64,000 nt of DNA from positions 1 to 64,000 of the forward strand of contig NZ_JAJAFU010000004.1 of the NCBI RefSeq assembly GCF_020480685.1, read 5' to 3'. Positions 28,314 through 36,183 of this stretch are shown here, piece after piece. The notes beneath the pieces are model-generated. The model did not search any database. It saw only the letters and a list, made by a program, of their open reading frames with translations, and had not been told where the DNA came from. Origin of the DNA: Deferrivibrio essentukiensis. Lineage in GTDB: Bacteria > Chrysiogenota > Deferribacteres > Deferribacterales > Deferrivibrionaceae. The translations under genes were made by a program, and so were the position numbers. Within the stretch, counting starts at the first letter, position 1. Every line of letters starts with the position of its first letter.

Positions 28314-29417
28314 ATGAAAATAATTGGTTTAATCATTTGTCTTGTTTTATCCTTTTTTACTGTTTCATTTGCGGAATTTTCAAAATCTCCTACCAATAAC
28401 CCTACCCTTTTACAGCAAGGGGAAGAAAAGCACTGGTGTCCAATATGCGGAATGAGTTTGAAGGGTTTTTATAAAACTAACCATGCAGTAAAGTTAAAAG
28501 ATGGTAATTATAAGCAGTATTGCTCTATCAGGTGTCTTGCCTTCGACTATGAAACTATTAAAGACAACATCGAAAGTATAAAGGTAGTAGACATAAAATC
28601 TGACAAATTTATAGATGCCTATAAAGCTTATTATGTTGTGGGGAGCAAAATTCCGGGCACAATGTCAACTGTCAGCAAACTTGGGTTTGAAAAAAAAGAG
28701 GATGCGGAAGAATTTGTTAAAACATATGGCGGTGAAATAAAGAGCTTCAACGATACATTTAAGCTTTCTCGTGAATCATTAAACAATGACATAGTCTTTT
28801 TTATAAAGAAAAAAGAGACGATGATGTATCCCGTTGGAGAAAAAGTATATAATTCTGTATGTAAACCGATAGATTTTACAAAATACAAAAGGATAAACAA
28901 ACTTAAGGCAGCTATTAAATTTGAAAAGCTATGCGGAGATATAGATGAAAAAAAAGCTCAGGCTGTTGCGCTATATCTTTGGGAAGTAAAAAGATTTGAA
29001 AATAACAAGGAAGCTCAAATAGTAATAAAAAACGATGAAAAGTGCCCTGTATGCGGGATGTTTGTCTACAAATACCCTAATTGGGCTGCTGAAATTGAAG
29101 TTGAAAATGGACATTTTGTGTTTGATGGCGTAAAAGATATGATGAAGTTTTATTTTACTCCACAAAAATATAAAGAAGGTCTCAAGCAAAGTGATTTTAT
29201 AAAAATTGCCGTAACAGACTATTACACATTGAAAAGTATAAATGGGAAAAATGCTTTTTATGTACTTGGCAGCCGTATCTACGGACCAATGGGTAAAGAG
29301 CTAATCCCTTTTGCTACCCACAATGATGCAAAAGCTTTCATGGAAGATTATGGAGGAAGTAAAATTTTACGTTTTGATGAAATAACTGCTGATATTGTAA
29401 AAAGTTTAGATGAATAA
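28314..29417 (+). CDS. Secreted double-NosL protein with a heme-less cytochrome c-like middle
   Basis: The 367-residue protein has a signal peptide (to about residue 20) and two NosL-like metal-binding modules. The first begins with WCPICGM (Cys42, Cys45), the second with CPVCGM near residue 244. Each is followed by a YYV(V/L)GS and IPGTMS or IYGPMG loop as in NosL, the copper chaperone of nitrous oxide reductase. Residues about 170-230 look like a small cytochrome c (MYPVGEKVYNSVCKPID, then AVALYLWEVKR) but lack CxxCH. There is no nosZ in the window. Position before an FtsX-type ABC transporter and the cbb3 operon suggests copper handling for the oxidase; this is inference. Confidence 0.75.
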   Translation: MKIIGLIICLVLSFFTVSFAEFSKSPTNNPTLLQQGEEKHWCPICGMSLKGFYKTNHAVKLKDGNYKQYCSIRCLAFDYETIKDNIESIKVVDIKSDKFIDAYKAYYVVGSKIPGTMSTVSKLGFEKKEDAEEFVKTYGGEIKSFNDTFKLSRESLNNDIVFFIKKKETMMYPVGEKVYNSVCKPIDFTKYKRINKLKAAIKFEKLCGDIDEKKAQAVALYLWEVKRFENNKEAQIVIKNDEKCPVCGMFVYKYPNWAAEIEVENGHFVFDGVKDMMKFYFTPQKYKEGLKQSDFIKIAVTDYYTLKSINGKNAFYVLGSRIYGPMGKELIPFATHNDAKAFMEDYGGSKILRFDEITADIVKSLDE

Positions 29418-29715
29418 AAAAGTAACTGTATTCTTATACTTTGCTGTTTGCTTCAATATTGGTGTTATAGTTGTTTTTTGTGCACTTTTATTAAAAAATA
29501 ACTCTGATGCGATAGATAGGCTTAAGACAGGAGTAAGGCTTACAACTTTGCCTGACAGTGCGTTGGTTACAGAAGCAAGATTTATAAGGCACAGAAGCCT
29601 GTCTGACATCTATTCGATTTTTGACTTTTCCCCTGAAGTCAGAGAGGTCTTCCCAATGTCTTTTTTATATATGCCATCCACATCATATAACAGCGAAAAG
29701 GCACTTCAAAAATGA
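29410..29715 (+). CDS. Small membrane-anchored protein of the NosL-ABC cluster
   Basis: Not recognised. The 101-residue protein has one N-terminal membrane segment (residues 6-28) and a periplasmic tail without cysteines. It overlaps the NosL gene by 8 nt and the permease gene by 4 nt, so it is translationally coupled to both. It probably acts with the ABC transporter. Confidence 0.7.
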   Translation: MNKKVTVFLYFAVCFNIGVIVVFCALLLKNNSDAIDRLKTGVRLTTLPDSALVTEARFIRHRSLSDIYSIFDFSPEVREVFPMSFLYMPSTSYNSEKALQK

Positions 29716-30893
29716 ACAAAGAATTTAAAATTTTTCTCTTTAGCTTAAGTCTTCTACTCAAGAGAAAAACTTCATATTTCATATTTTTAATCCTTACTAC
29801 TTTAATTTTCATTATTGCCTCGGCAAGCTTTGTAACTGAATCCATAAAAAAAGAGCTTATTCTTACCCATGATGAGTTGCCTGACATAGTGATTCAAAAA
29901 ATTGTAGGGGGCAGGCAGCAGTACATTAGCTCGGATTATATTGAAAAAATTGTAGATATCCCGGGCATTCAATCTATTTACCCACGAATTTGGGGGTATT
30001 ATTATTTTGACTATGCATCGGTAAACTTTGCACTGGTAGGGATTGACCCCCTTGAGCCTATTTACAAAAAATCATTGGAGAATGCTCTCAATGGACTTGA
30101 CATAAAATATTTGTTGCAAAAAGATGATTGGCTTATAATGGGCTATGGTATTGGGAAACTTTTTGAAGAAATCTCATATTCCAAGGAAGCATACTTTAGG
30201 TTGCCGGATGGTGAATACTTAAAACTTGAGCCTATAAAAACGCTGGATAAAGACAGTGCTATTTTTACCAATGATATCGTTATGGTTTCTAAAAGCACTG
30301 CACAAAAGATTTTAGGAATGCAAGAGGATATGTACACAGATGTAGCAATAACCGTTTATAATAAAAATGAAGCTGTCACTGTTGCATCTAAAATACGGGA
30401 TAGACTAAAGGATGTAAGGACTGTTTCAAAAAAAGATGTATTAAATTCTTACCAAAATGTATTCAGCTATAAATCAGGATTTTTCATCACATTATTTGGA
30501 ATGCTAATTTTCACTATGATTTTAATAGTAGTGGATAAGCTAAGCGGATTATCCCAGCTTGAAAAAACTGAAATTGGGGTCTTGAAAGCCACCGGTTGGA
30601 CGACAAGCGATGTATTAAAACTTAAATTTTACGAAGCAGGATTTGTTTCCTTTCAAGCATATGTAGTCGGCATCTTCCTGGCCTTAGTGTATGTTTTTAT
30701 TTTAAAAGCCCCTTTGATGCTGGATATTTTCAGCGGGTATGCAAGCTTGAAAATAAACTATTCACTTATTTTTGCTACAAATTTTAAAGTTCTTTTTTTT
30801 GTATTTATCAGCGTCGTCCCATTTTATGTAGCATCAGTAATAATACCGAGTTACAAAATTGCCACTACGGATACCTATGAGGTATTCAGATGA
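29712..30893 (+). CDS. FtsX/MacB-type ABC transporter permease
   Basis: The 393-residue protein has an N-terminal membrane segment (about 17-38), a large periplasmic domain (about 40-255) and three C-terminal segments (FFITLFGMLIFTMILIVV, near 315-335, near 355-375) with EIGVLKATGWTTSDVLKLKFYEA, the FtsX core. Such permeases usually do mechanical work on periplasmic partners or lipoproteins rather than carry solute across the membrane. It overlaps its ATPase gene by 4 nt. The substrate is unknown; neighbours suggest a copper-loaded or thiol protein. Confidence 0.85.
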   Translation: MNKEFKIFLFSLSLLLKRKTSYFIFLILTTLIFIIASASFVTESIKKELILTHDELPDIVIQKIVGGRQQYISSDYIEKIVDIPGIQSIYPRIWGYYYFDYASVNFALVGIDPLEPIYKKSLENALNGLDIKYLLQKDDWLIMGYGIGKLFEEISYSKEAYFRLPDGEYLKLEPIKTLDKDSAIFTNDIVMVSKSTAQKILGMQEDMYTDVAITVYNKNEAVTVASKIRDRLKDVRTVSKKDVLNSYQNVFSYKSGFFITLFGMLIFTMILIVVDKLSGLSQLEKTEIGVLKATGWTTSDVLKLKFYEAGFVSFQAYVVGIFLALVYVFILKAPLMLDIFSGYASLKINYSLIFATNFKVLFFVFISVVPFYVASVIIPSYKIATTDTYEVFR

Positions 30894-31543
30894 TTAAGAT
30901 AAAAGGGTTATGCAAAGTATTTGATGGCAAACCTATTTTGAGTAACATAAATATCGATATTTCAAAAGGGGATATATTAATAATAAAGGGGCCAAGCGGC
31001 AGTGGCAAAAGCACGTTGTTATCACTTATATCAGGCCTTGCAAGGCCTACTTCCGGAGCCGTTTATTACAATGATATGAATATTTCAAAGCTTCCCGAAA
31101 TTGAGCTTGGAAGATACAGAAATGAAAAGATAGGGTTTATTTTTCAAAAGTTTAATCTGCTTGAGAATCTGACTGTTTATGAAAATATTTTACCACCTCT
31201 TGTAGTGAGAAAAGAGAAAATTGATAGAAAAAAAATAGAAGATGTGCTTAAGAAATTAGAGCTACTGGAATTTATAAATACGAAAGTATCAAAGCTATCA
31301 GGCGGTGAGCAACAAAGGGTCGCACTTGCAAGAGCCCTTGTAAATAAACCTGACATATTACTGGCGGATGAGCCTACGGCAAATTTGGACTATAATCTTA
31401 AGATGAATGCGATTAAGATCTTTCTTCAGGAAAACAAGGAGGGGAAAACTATAATTATTGCAACCCATGATGATATTTTCTTAAGTATCCCAAATGCAAA
31501 AGTCGCAAAACTTGATAACGGCATACTGTCGGTACTAAAATGA
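30890..31543 (+). CDS. ABC transporter ATP-binding protein, LolD/MacB type
   Basis: ATPase partner of the preceding permease. The 217-residue protein has Walker A GPSGSGKSTLLSL, Q-loop FIFQKFNLL, signature LSGGEQQRVALARAL, Walker B ILLADEP and H-loop ATHD. It overlaps both neighbours by 4 nt. Confidence 0.92.
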   Translation: MIKIKGLCKVFDGKPILSNINIDISKGDILIIKGPSGSGKSTLLSLISGLARPTSGAVYYNDMNISKLPEIELGRYRNEKIGFIFQKFNLLENLTVYENILPPLVVRKEKIDRKKIEDVLKKLELLEFINTKVSKLSGGEQQRVALARALVNKPDILLADEPTANLDYNLKMNAIKIFLQENKEGKTIIIATHDDIFLSIPNAKVAKLDNGILSVLK

Positions 31544-32514
31544 ATATTGTGGCTCCAGAGCAGATAATCATATACTTTATCGATTTAATATTTATATTTT
31601 TTTCCGTAATTTTCTTAAAAACTTCCATCACAATGATAAGAAGGTTTGACTTTAACAGTTCGACTACTTTTCAATACACACTGGAAAAGAAAAACACACT
31701 TATATCCGCAATCGTGTCATTTTTGATATTACTAAAATTACCATTAATTTTTTTCTTTCTGTATCTACTTGATTCACTGTCATCTTCAATCCCCGGAGCA
31801 ATGTGTGCTGTGGGGGTATTAAACTCGACACCTTACGGGGCTTACCTTATAATCTTAAAAGTCACAATATTATTCGTCCTCGGCTATTGGTTTTATATAA
31901 ATAAATTTGATTTGCAAACATATGGGTTTAAATATACCAAATTAAAATATAGGCTCCTAATATTTATAACTTTACTGATTATTTTGGAGTTTTTGCTGGA
32001 AATAAATCTTTTCAACAATATTTCTCCGGAAAAGATTGTTAGCTGCTGCGGCTCAGTCTTTGGCGGAGAGCTAAGACAATTTTCTACTTTCTTAATAAAC
32101 ATAGAAAATTCTTTATCCGTGCTTGCAATTATAGTTGTCTTTGTTGTTATGACACTTGCATTTATGTTTAAAAAATATCGCTTATATGGTTTCACTGTTT
32201 TTTTCTTTCTTTTAACGGCAATTTACTCATTAATAGATTTTTTCAGCACATATATATATGAATTGCCTACACATAGATGTCCATTTTGTATCCTACAAAG
32301 AGATTACAACCATATTGGTTATGTTCTATATTTTTTGCTGTTTTTTGGCACATTTTACGGCTCAAACCTCTTAGTCCTATCAAATATCACAAGTGAGAAA
32401 ACAAAAAGAGTTTGGATAAATATATCTTATGCAATGTGTCTAATTTACATACTCATCGTATCTTTCTATGTGTTGAAATACTATATAGGCAACGGCGTAT
32501 GGTTAACAGATTAA
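31540..32514 (+). CDS. Polytopic membrane protein with paired cysteines
   Basis: Not a family I can name. The 324-residue protein has about 8-9 membrane segments. Cysteines are few and placed in motifs: GAMCAVG (Cys89), VSCCGS (Cys169-170) and HRCPFCILQRDY (Cys247, Cys250). These would lie near the outer face or loops and could bind copper or exchange disulfides, somewhat like DsbB/VKOR-type proteins, although no quinone-site signature is clear. It overlaps the ATPase gene by 4 nt and the next gene by 16 nt. Confidence 0.75.
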   Translation: MNIVAPEQIIIYFIDLIFIFFSVIFLKTSITMIRRFDFNSSTTFQYTLEKKNTLISAIVSFLILLKLPLIFFFLYLLDSLSSSIPGAMCAVGVLNSTPYGAYLIILKVTILFVLGYWFYINKFDLQTYGFKYTKLKYRLLIFITLLIILEFLLEINLFNNISPEKIVSCCGSVFGGELRQFSTFLINIENSLSVLAIIVVFVVMTLAFMFKKYRLYGFTVFFFLLTAIYSLIDFFSTYIYELPTHRCPFCILQRDYNHIGYVLYFLLFFGTFYGSNLLVLSNITSEKTKRVWINISYAMCLIYILIVSFYVLKYYIGNGVWLTD

Positions 32515-32933
32515 TCTTTTTTTTTATTTTTGCCATTGCACTTAATATCGACACACATGCAGGGGAAAGGTTTCCCGTGCCATATCGACCTAATATCGAC
32601 TTAACAAAAAAATACGTCACATTTGAATGTGGAAATATCAATTATTACGTTGATATTACAAGACCTATTACCCCTTTCAAAAAACTTACTTTAAGTGTTA
32701 ACGCAAAAAAAGATAATATACCTGTAGAATACTTAAATATACAAGCTAAGATAAATATGAAGATGGATATGGGAAATTTTCAATATAATTTATTTTTTAA
32801 AAAAGATGCTTACACACTTGATTTTATGCTGCCAAAATGTATTTGGGGGGATAAAAGGTGGTTTATAAAATTTACCATTCAGGACAAAGAATATATCTGC
32901 AATAAAATTTTACTCTTTGATATGGAAAAATAA
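32499..32933 (+). CDS. Secreted YtkA/FixH-like protein
   Basis: I start at the ATG at 32499 (MVNRLIFFF), which gives a proper signal peptide (to about residue 18) in a 144-residue protein; a more upstream ATG at 32412 only extends into the preceding gene. The mature part is beta-sandwich-like with NMKMDMGNFQYNL followed by LPKCIWGDKRWFIKF, resembling YtkA-like domains that carry Met-rich metal sites. Three Cys (FECGN, PKCIW, YICNK). A periplasmic copper-binding or accessory role is plausible. Last gene of the NosL-ABC cluster. Confidence 0.65.
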   Translation: MVNRLIFFFIFAIALNIDTHAGERFPVPYRPNIDLTKKYVTFECGNINYYVDITRPITPFKKLTLSVNAKKDNIPVEYLNIQAKINMKMDMGNFQYNLFFKKDAYTLDFMLPKCIWGDKRWFIKFTIQDKEYICNKILLFDMEK

Positions 32934-32991
32934 GGTCATCTTTTTAACACTGTCGTAAGATTTGAAAAATTAGCTATCGATATAAAAAATA

Positions 32992-33020
32992 TTGACAAGA
33001 AAAAAAACACATATTATTGT
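32992..33020 (+). promoter_or_regulatory. Sigma70 promoter of the rrf2-cco operon
   Basis: TTGACA (perfect -35) and TATTGT separated by 17 nt, ending 18 nt before the Rrf2 start codon. The -10 box overlaps the left arm of a perfect palindrome, so binding there would block RNA polymerase. It is likely to drive all cco genes, since the gaps that follow are short. Confidence 0.75.
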
Positions 33021-33040
33021 TTACCAGAGAGGTAAACAAT
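33016..33040 (+). promoter_or_regulatory. Perfect 25-bp operator palindrome at the Rrf2 start
   Basis: ATTGTTTACC, a 5-nt centre and GGTAAACAAT are exact inverted repeats of 10 bp. The site covers the -10 box, the likely ribosome site (GAGAGG) and the first two bases of the ATG. It is the obvious autoregulatory operator for the Rrf2 protein encoded next. Confidence 0.75.
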
Positions 33041-33458
33041 GTCACTCATAAAACGTGAAGCTGACTATGCCATAAGGATTGCAGCTTTTTTAGCCGGTCA
33101 AAAAGGACTGGTCAAAATTGACTATATTTGTGAAAAACTTTTTTTGAATAAACCTATTGTTATAAAAATAATACATAAACTCTCAAAGTGTGGTATAATA
33201 GTTTCTGAGACGGGTAGACATGGTGGGGTAGCCTTATCCCCTGATGCGGTTGATTTAAGTTTATTGGATATTTTAAAGTGTATGGAATTTGTCAATTCGA
33301 TTAATATTTGTGTAGACCAACCTGAAAAGTGCTTACTTAACCCTATATGCAATATTACTGTTTTTTTTAAGCAACTTCAGGACGATGTGGAGAAAAAATT
33401 ACACTCTGCCAAGCTAAAAGATTTTGTTTTTACTGAAGATAGATTAAATATCTTGTAG
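33039..33458 (+). CDS. Rrf2-family transcriptional regulator, probable Fe-S sensor
   Basis: The 139-residue protein has the winged-helix start MSLIKREADYAIRIAAFLA, GRHGGV as the wing, and three cysteines Cys91, Cys98 and Cys104 in the position where IscR, NsrR and relatives bind an Fe-S cluster. Spacing is C-x6-C-x5-C. It is 11 nt upstream of ccoN, so it probably represses or tunes cbb3 oxidase genes in response to oxygen, nitric oxide or iron. Which signal cannot be told. Confidence 0.88.
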   Translation: MSLIKREADYAIRIAAFLAGQKGLVKIDYICEKLFLNKPIVIKIIHKLSKCGIIVSETGRHGGVALSPDAVDLSLLDILKCMEFVNSINICVDQPEKCLLNPICNITVFFKQLQDDVEKKLHSAKLKDFVFTEDRLNIL

Positions 33459-33469
33459 GAGGTATAGTT

Positions 33470-34888
33470 ATGAATGACTACCGTTATGACTATGAAACGG
33501 TAAAAGGTTTTATTTTATCTGCAATTTTTTGGGGTGTAGTTGGCCTTGTGGTTGGACTATGGATTTCGGCTCAGATGTGGGATGCAAGTCTTAATATTCC
33601 ACCGTATTTTAGTTTTGGTAGGCTTAGGACATTCCACACAAATGTATTAACATACGGGCTTGGGATTGGAGCTGAATTTGGTGTATTTTATTACTTAGTA
33701 ATAAGGCTTGCAAAGCGTCCGCTGCTCTTTCCAAAGCTTGCTAGATTCCATTTATGGCTTTTTAATGTCGGTGTTGCCATAGCCGGGATTACGCTTCTTT
33801 TAGGCTGGAATCAGTCACTGGAATATGCAGAATTTGAGTGGCCTATAGACATCGCAATTGTTATTTTATGGGTGATATTTGCTGTCAATATTTTAGGCAC
33901 TATTATCAAAAGAAAAGAAGAGCAGATGTATATCTCATTATGGTATATAATTGCTACTATTATTACAGTTGCAATTTTATATATCGTTAATAACCTATCT
34001 ATTCCTGCTGGATTTGACAAATCATACCACATATTTGCCGGGGTCAATAGTGCAAATGTTCAGTGGTGGTATGGTCACAACGCTGTAGGTTTTCTTTTCA
34101 CGACACCTATTCTTGCTATGTTTTATTATTTTTTACCAAAGTCAACAGGGCTTCCTATTTACAGTCACAGATTATCTATCATATCATTTTGGTCTTTAAT
34201 CTTTGCCTATCTTTGGACTGGTGCTCATCACCTTGTTTACACACCTCTTCCTGATTGGATTCAAACTCTTGGCATAGCTTTCACACTCTTTTTAATAGCA
34301 CCATCCTGGGGTAGCGTTGTAAACGGATATTTTACTGTTGAGTCTGATTGGTCAGTGATGAAAAATAATTATTTAACCAAATTTTTCATTGCTGGGATAA
34401 CATTTTACGGACTTCAGACCATACAGGGTCCATCTCAAGGTATAAGAGTAATAAGCTCTCTTATTCACTATACTGACTGGGTACCAGGGCATGTCCATAT
34501 GGGTACAATGGGTTGGGTAACAATGACAATTTGTGCCGCAGTGTATTATATAATCCCACACATATATAAAACTGAAATTTACAGTGTAAAAATTGCAAAT
34601 GCACACTTCTGGCTTGTGTTAATAGGTCAACTTGCATTTTCAATCACAATGTGGGTTACAGGTGTTCAACAGGGTGCAATGTGGAAAATGACAAACCCTG
34701 ACGGAACACTAAAATATACTTTTATGGAAGGACTACTCAGAAATTACCCTTACTGGCAGCTTAGAACCCTTGCGGGAATAGTATTTGTAATCGGAATGTT
34801 GCTCTTTATTTATAATGTAATGATGACAATCAAAAAAGGGAAAGCAGAGCTTGAAGCAAAATTACAAGCTGCTTCTGCCACAGCTTAA
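33470..34888 (+). CDS. ccoN: Cytochrome cbb3 oxidase catalytic subunit I
   Basis: High-affinity oxygen reductase core with heme b, heme b3 and CuB. The 472-residue protein has 12 membrane segments; ligands are seen as LRTFHTN (low-spin heme), WWYGHNAVGF (CuB), TGAHHL (CuB pair) and DWVPGHVHMG (heme b3 and b). The Tyr of FAYLWTGAHH is in place for the His-Tyr cross-link of this family. Strong AGGAGG ribosome site. It allows growth at low oxygen. Confidence 0.95.
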   Translation: MNDYRYDYETVKGFILSAIFWGVVGLVVGLWISAQMWDASLNIPPYFSFGRLRTFHTNVLTYGLGIGAEFGVFYYLVIRLAKRPLLFPKLARFHLWLFNVGVAIAGITLLLGWNQSLEYAEFEWPIDIAIVILWVIFAVNILGTIIKRKEEQMYISLWYIIATIITVAILYIVNNLSIPAGFDKSYHIFAGVNSANVQWWYGHNAVGFLFTTPILAMFYYFLPKSTGLPIYSHRLSIISFWSLIFAYLWTGAHHLVYTPLPDWIQTLGIAFTLFLIAPSWGSVVNGYFTVESDWSVMKNNYLTKFFIAGITFYGLQTIQGPSQGIRVISSLIHYTDWVPGHVHMGTMGWVTMTICAAVYYIIPHIYKTEIYSVKIANAHFWLVLIGQLAFSITMWVTGVQQGAMWKMTNPDGTLKYTFMEGLLRNYPYWQLRTLAGIVFVIGMLLFIYNVMMTIKKGKAELEAKLQAASATA

Positions 34889-34899
34889 AGGGGGGGAAT

Positions 34900-35784
34900 A
34901 TGTCAGAAAATAAAAAACTCTATTCAAATGCTCTTATATTTTCTCTTGCAGCGGCAATAACCGTTTTGATCGGTACTATTGCTACAGTGTTTATCCCTAT
35001 GTTTACAAAAGGGATGCACCCTAAACTTGAAAATTTAAAACCGTATACTGCCATCCAACTTGCTGGAAGGGACATCTATCAGCGTGAAGGGTGTGTAAAC
35101 TGCCATACTCAGACTGTGAGACCTTTAAAATCTGATGTTTTGATGTATGGAGATTATTCAAAAGCGGGTGAATTTGCTTATGATCAACCATTCTTGTGGG
35201 GCTCCAAAAGAACAGGTCCAGATTTGGCAAGAATCGGTGGCAAATATCCGGATGATTGGCATTATCAGCATATGACAAACCCACAAGCGTTTTATGAAAA
35301 ATCAAATATGCCAAAATATGCCTTTTTAAACGACAGAAAGGTTGCTGTTGAAAAAACAATTGCTCATATGAAAGCATTAGGTTTTCCCTATACTGAAGAT
35401 GATGTCAATACACTTAAAAACAGTACTGAAATGGACGCAATAGTTGCTTACTTACAAGTACTTGGAACAGCTGTAGAAAGAAAAGCTGTCCTCACTATCG
35501 ATGAGACAATGGTAGAAGAGACAAGCCCATTAGCCGGCAATAAAGACGCTATTTTAAAGGGGGAAAAACTCTACAAAGCTGAATGTGCCGGATGCCATGG
35601 ACAAAATGCTGAAGGAAATATTGGTGGCTCGCTTGTAGATTACGCATCTGCTGAAAGTCCTGACAGAGACACTTACTTGATAATTGCAAACGGCTTTGAA
35701 GGTGCAATGCCGGGATTTGCTGCAATATATGACAAAGAAGAGATTTGGTCATTGGTAGAGTACATTAAAAGTTTAAAAAAATAG
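34900..35784 (+). CDS. ccoO: CcoO fused to a CcoP-type cytochrome c domain
   Basis: The 294-residue protein has a membrane anchor (about 9-32), a CcoO domain with CVNCH at Cys65-His69, FLWGSKRTGPDLARIGGKY and SNMPKYAFL with the Met ligand, then a linker (about 165-215) and a second heme domain with CAGCH at Cys229 and AMPGFA as Met ligand. Standard CcoO has one heme and about 200 residues; CcoP has two hemes. Here one CcoP-like domain is fused to CcoO. Electron entry from a soluble cytochrome c is likely through the C-terminal domain. Confidence 0.88.
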   Translation: MSENKKLYSNALIFSLAAAITVLIGTIATVFIPMFTKGMHPKLENLKPYTAIQLAGRDIYQREGCVNCHTQTVRPLKSDVLMYGDYSKAGEFAYDQPFLWGSKRTGPDLARIGGKYPDDWHYQHMTNPQAFYEKSNMPKYAFLNDRKVAVEKTIAHMKALGFPYTEDDVNTLKNSTEMDAIVAYLQVLGTAVERKAVLTIDETMVEETSPLAGNKDAILKGEKLYKAECAGCHGQNAEGNIGGSLVDYASAESPDRDTYLIIANGFEGAMPGFAAIYDKEEIWSLVEYIKSLKK

Positions 35785-35793
35785 GGGGCTTAA

Positions 35794-35982
35794 ATGTACA
35801 AAGAAGAATTTGATGATCTTGAAAAATTTGAAAGGGAAGATACAAAGCATAAATTACCTTTAGGGTGGCTTATACTTTATATAGGGCTTATAGTGTTTGG
35901 TATCTTTTACACATATATGTACACGCCTGCATTTACCGGGTGGACACAAAACAAGGCTATTGAGGAAACTTTAAATAAGTAA
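35794..35982 (+). CDS. Stand-alone CcoP N-terminal membrane anchor
   Basis: 62-residue protein with acidic start FDDLEKFERED, basic PLGWLILY, one membrane helix (about 25-45) and TGWTQNKAIEE. This is the pattern of the N-terminal segment of CcoP (DGIEE...PLPRWW...helix...W). It has no heme motif. The gene has an AGGGGG ribosome site and lies 9 nt after ccoO. It likely keeps the structural contact CcoP makes with CcoN while the heme domain sits on CcoO. Confidence 0.7.
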   Translation: MYKEEFDDLEKFEREDTKHKLPLGWLILYIGLIVFGIFYTYMYTPAFTGWTQNKAIEETLNK

Positions 35983-35988
35983 ATCTCT

Positions 35989-36019
35989 AATATGAGGGGA
36001 AATTTAATCCCCTCATATT
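35989..36019 (+). other. Perfect 12-bp intercistronic hairpin between structural and accessory cco genes
   Basis: AATATGAGGGGA and TCCCCTCATATT are exact inverted repeats around a 7-nt loop. There is no T-tract after the stem, so it is not a standard terminator. It begins 6 nt after the CcoP-anchor stop and ends 17 nt before the next start. It may stabilise the upstream mRNA or act as a processing site to set subunit ratios. Confidence 0.7.
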
Positions 36020-36036
36020 GCTTAAAGGAGTAAAAC

Positions 36037-36183
36037 ATGCCGGGTGACCTGTTAGCATATCTAATCTTTGGAATAGGACTTGTAGTCCTATTTATTTGTA
36101 TAGTAATTTACTACTATTCAAAAAAAAGACACGACAAAATAGAAGAAGCAAAATATAAGATGCTTGAAGATGATGACGAATAA
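36037..36183 (+). CDS. Small cbb3 subunit, CcoQ-like with a CcoS-type tail
   Basis: 48-residue protein starting at an ATG with AAAGGAG 6 nt upstream. One membrane helix (about residues 5-26), basic YYSKKRHDK as in CcoQ, and a tail AKYKMLEDDDE that matches the CcoS tail of the gene at 37899. Position after the CcoN/O/P genes favours CcoQ, which stabilises the complex; the tail suggests common origin with CcoS. It overlaps ccoG by 14 nt. Confidence 0.72.
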   Translation: MPGDLLAYLIFGIGLVVLFICIVIYYYSKKRHDKIEEAKYKMLEDDDE

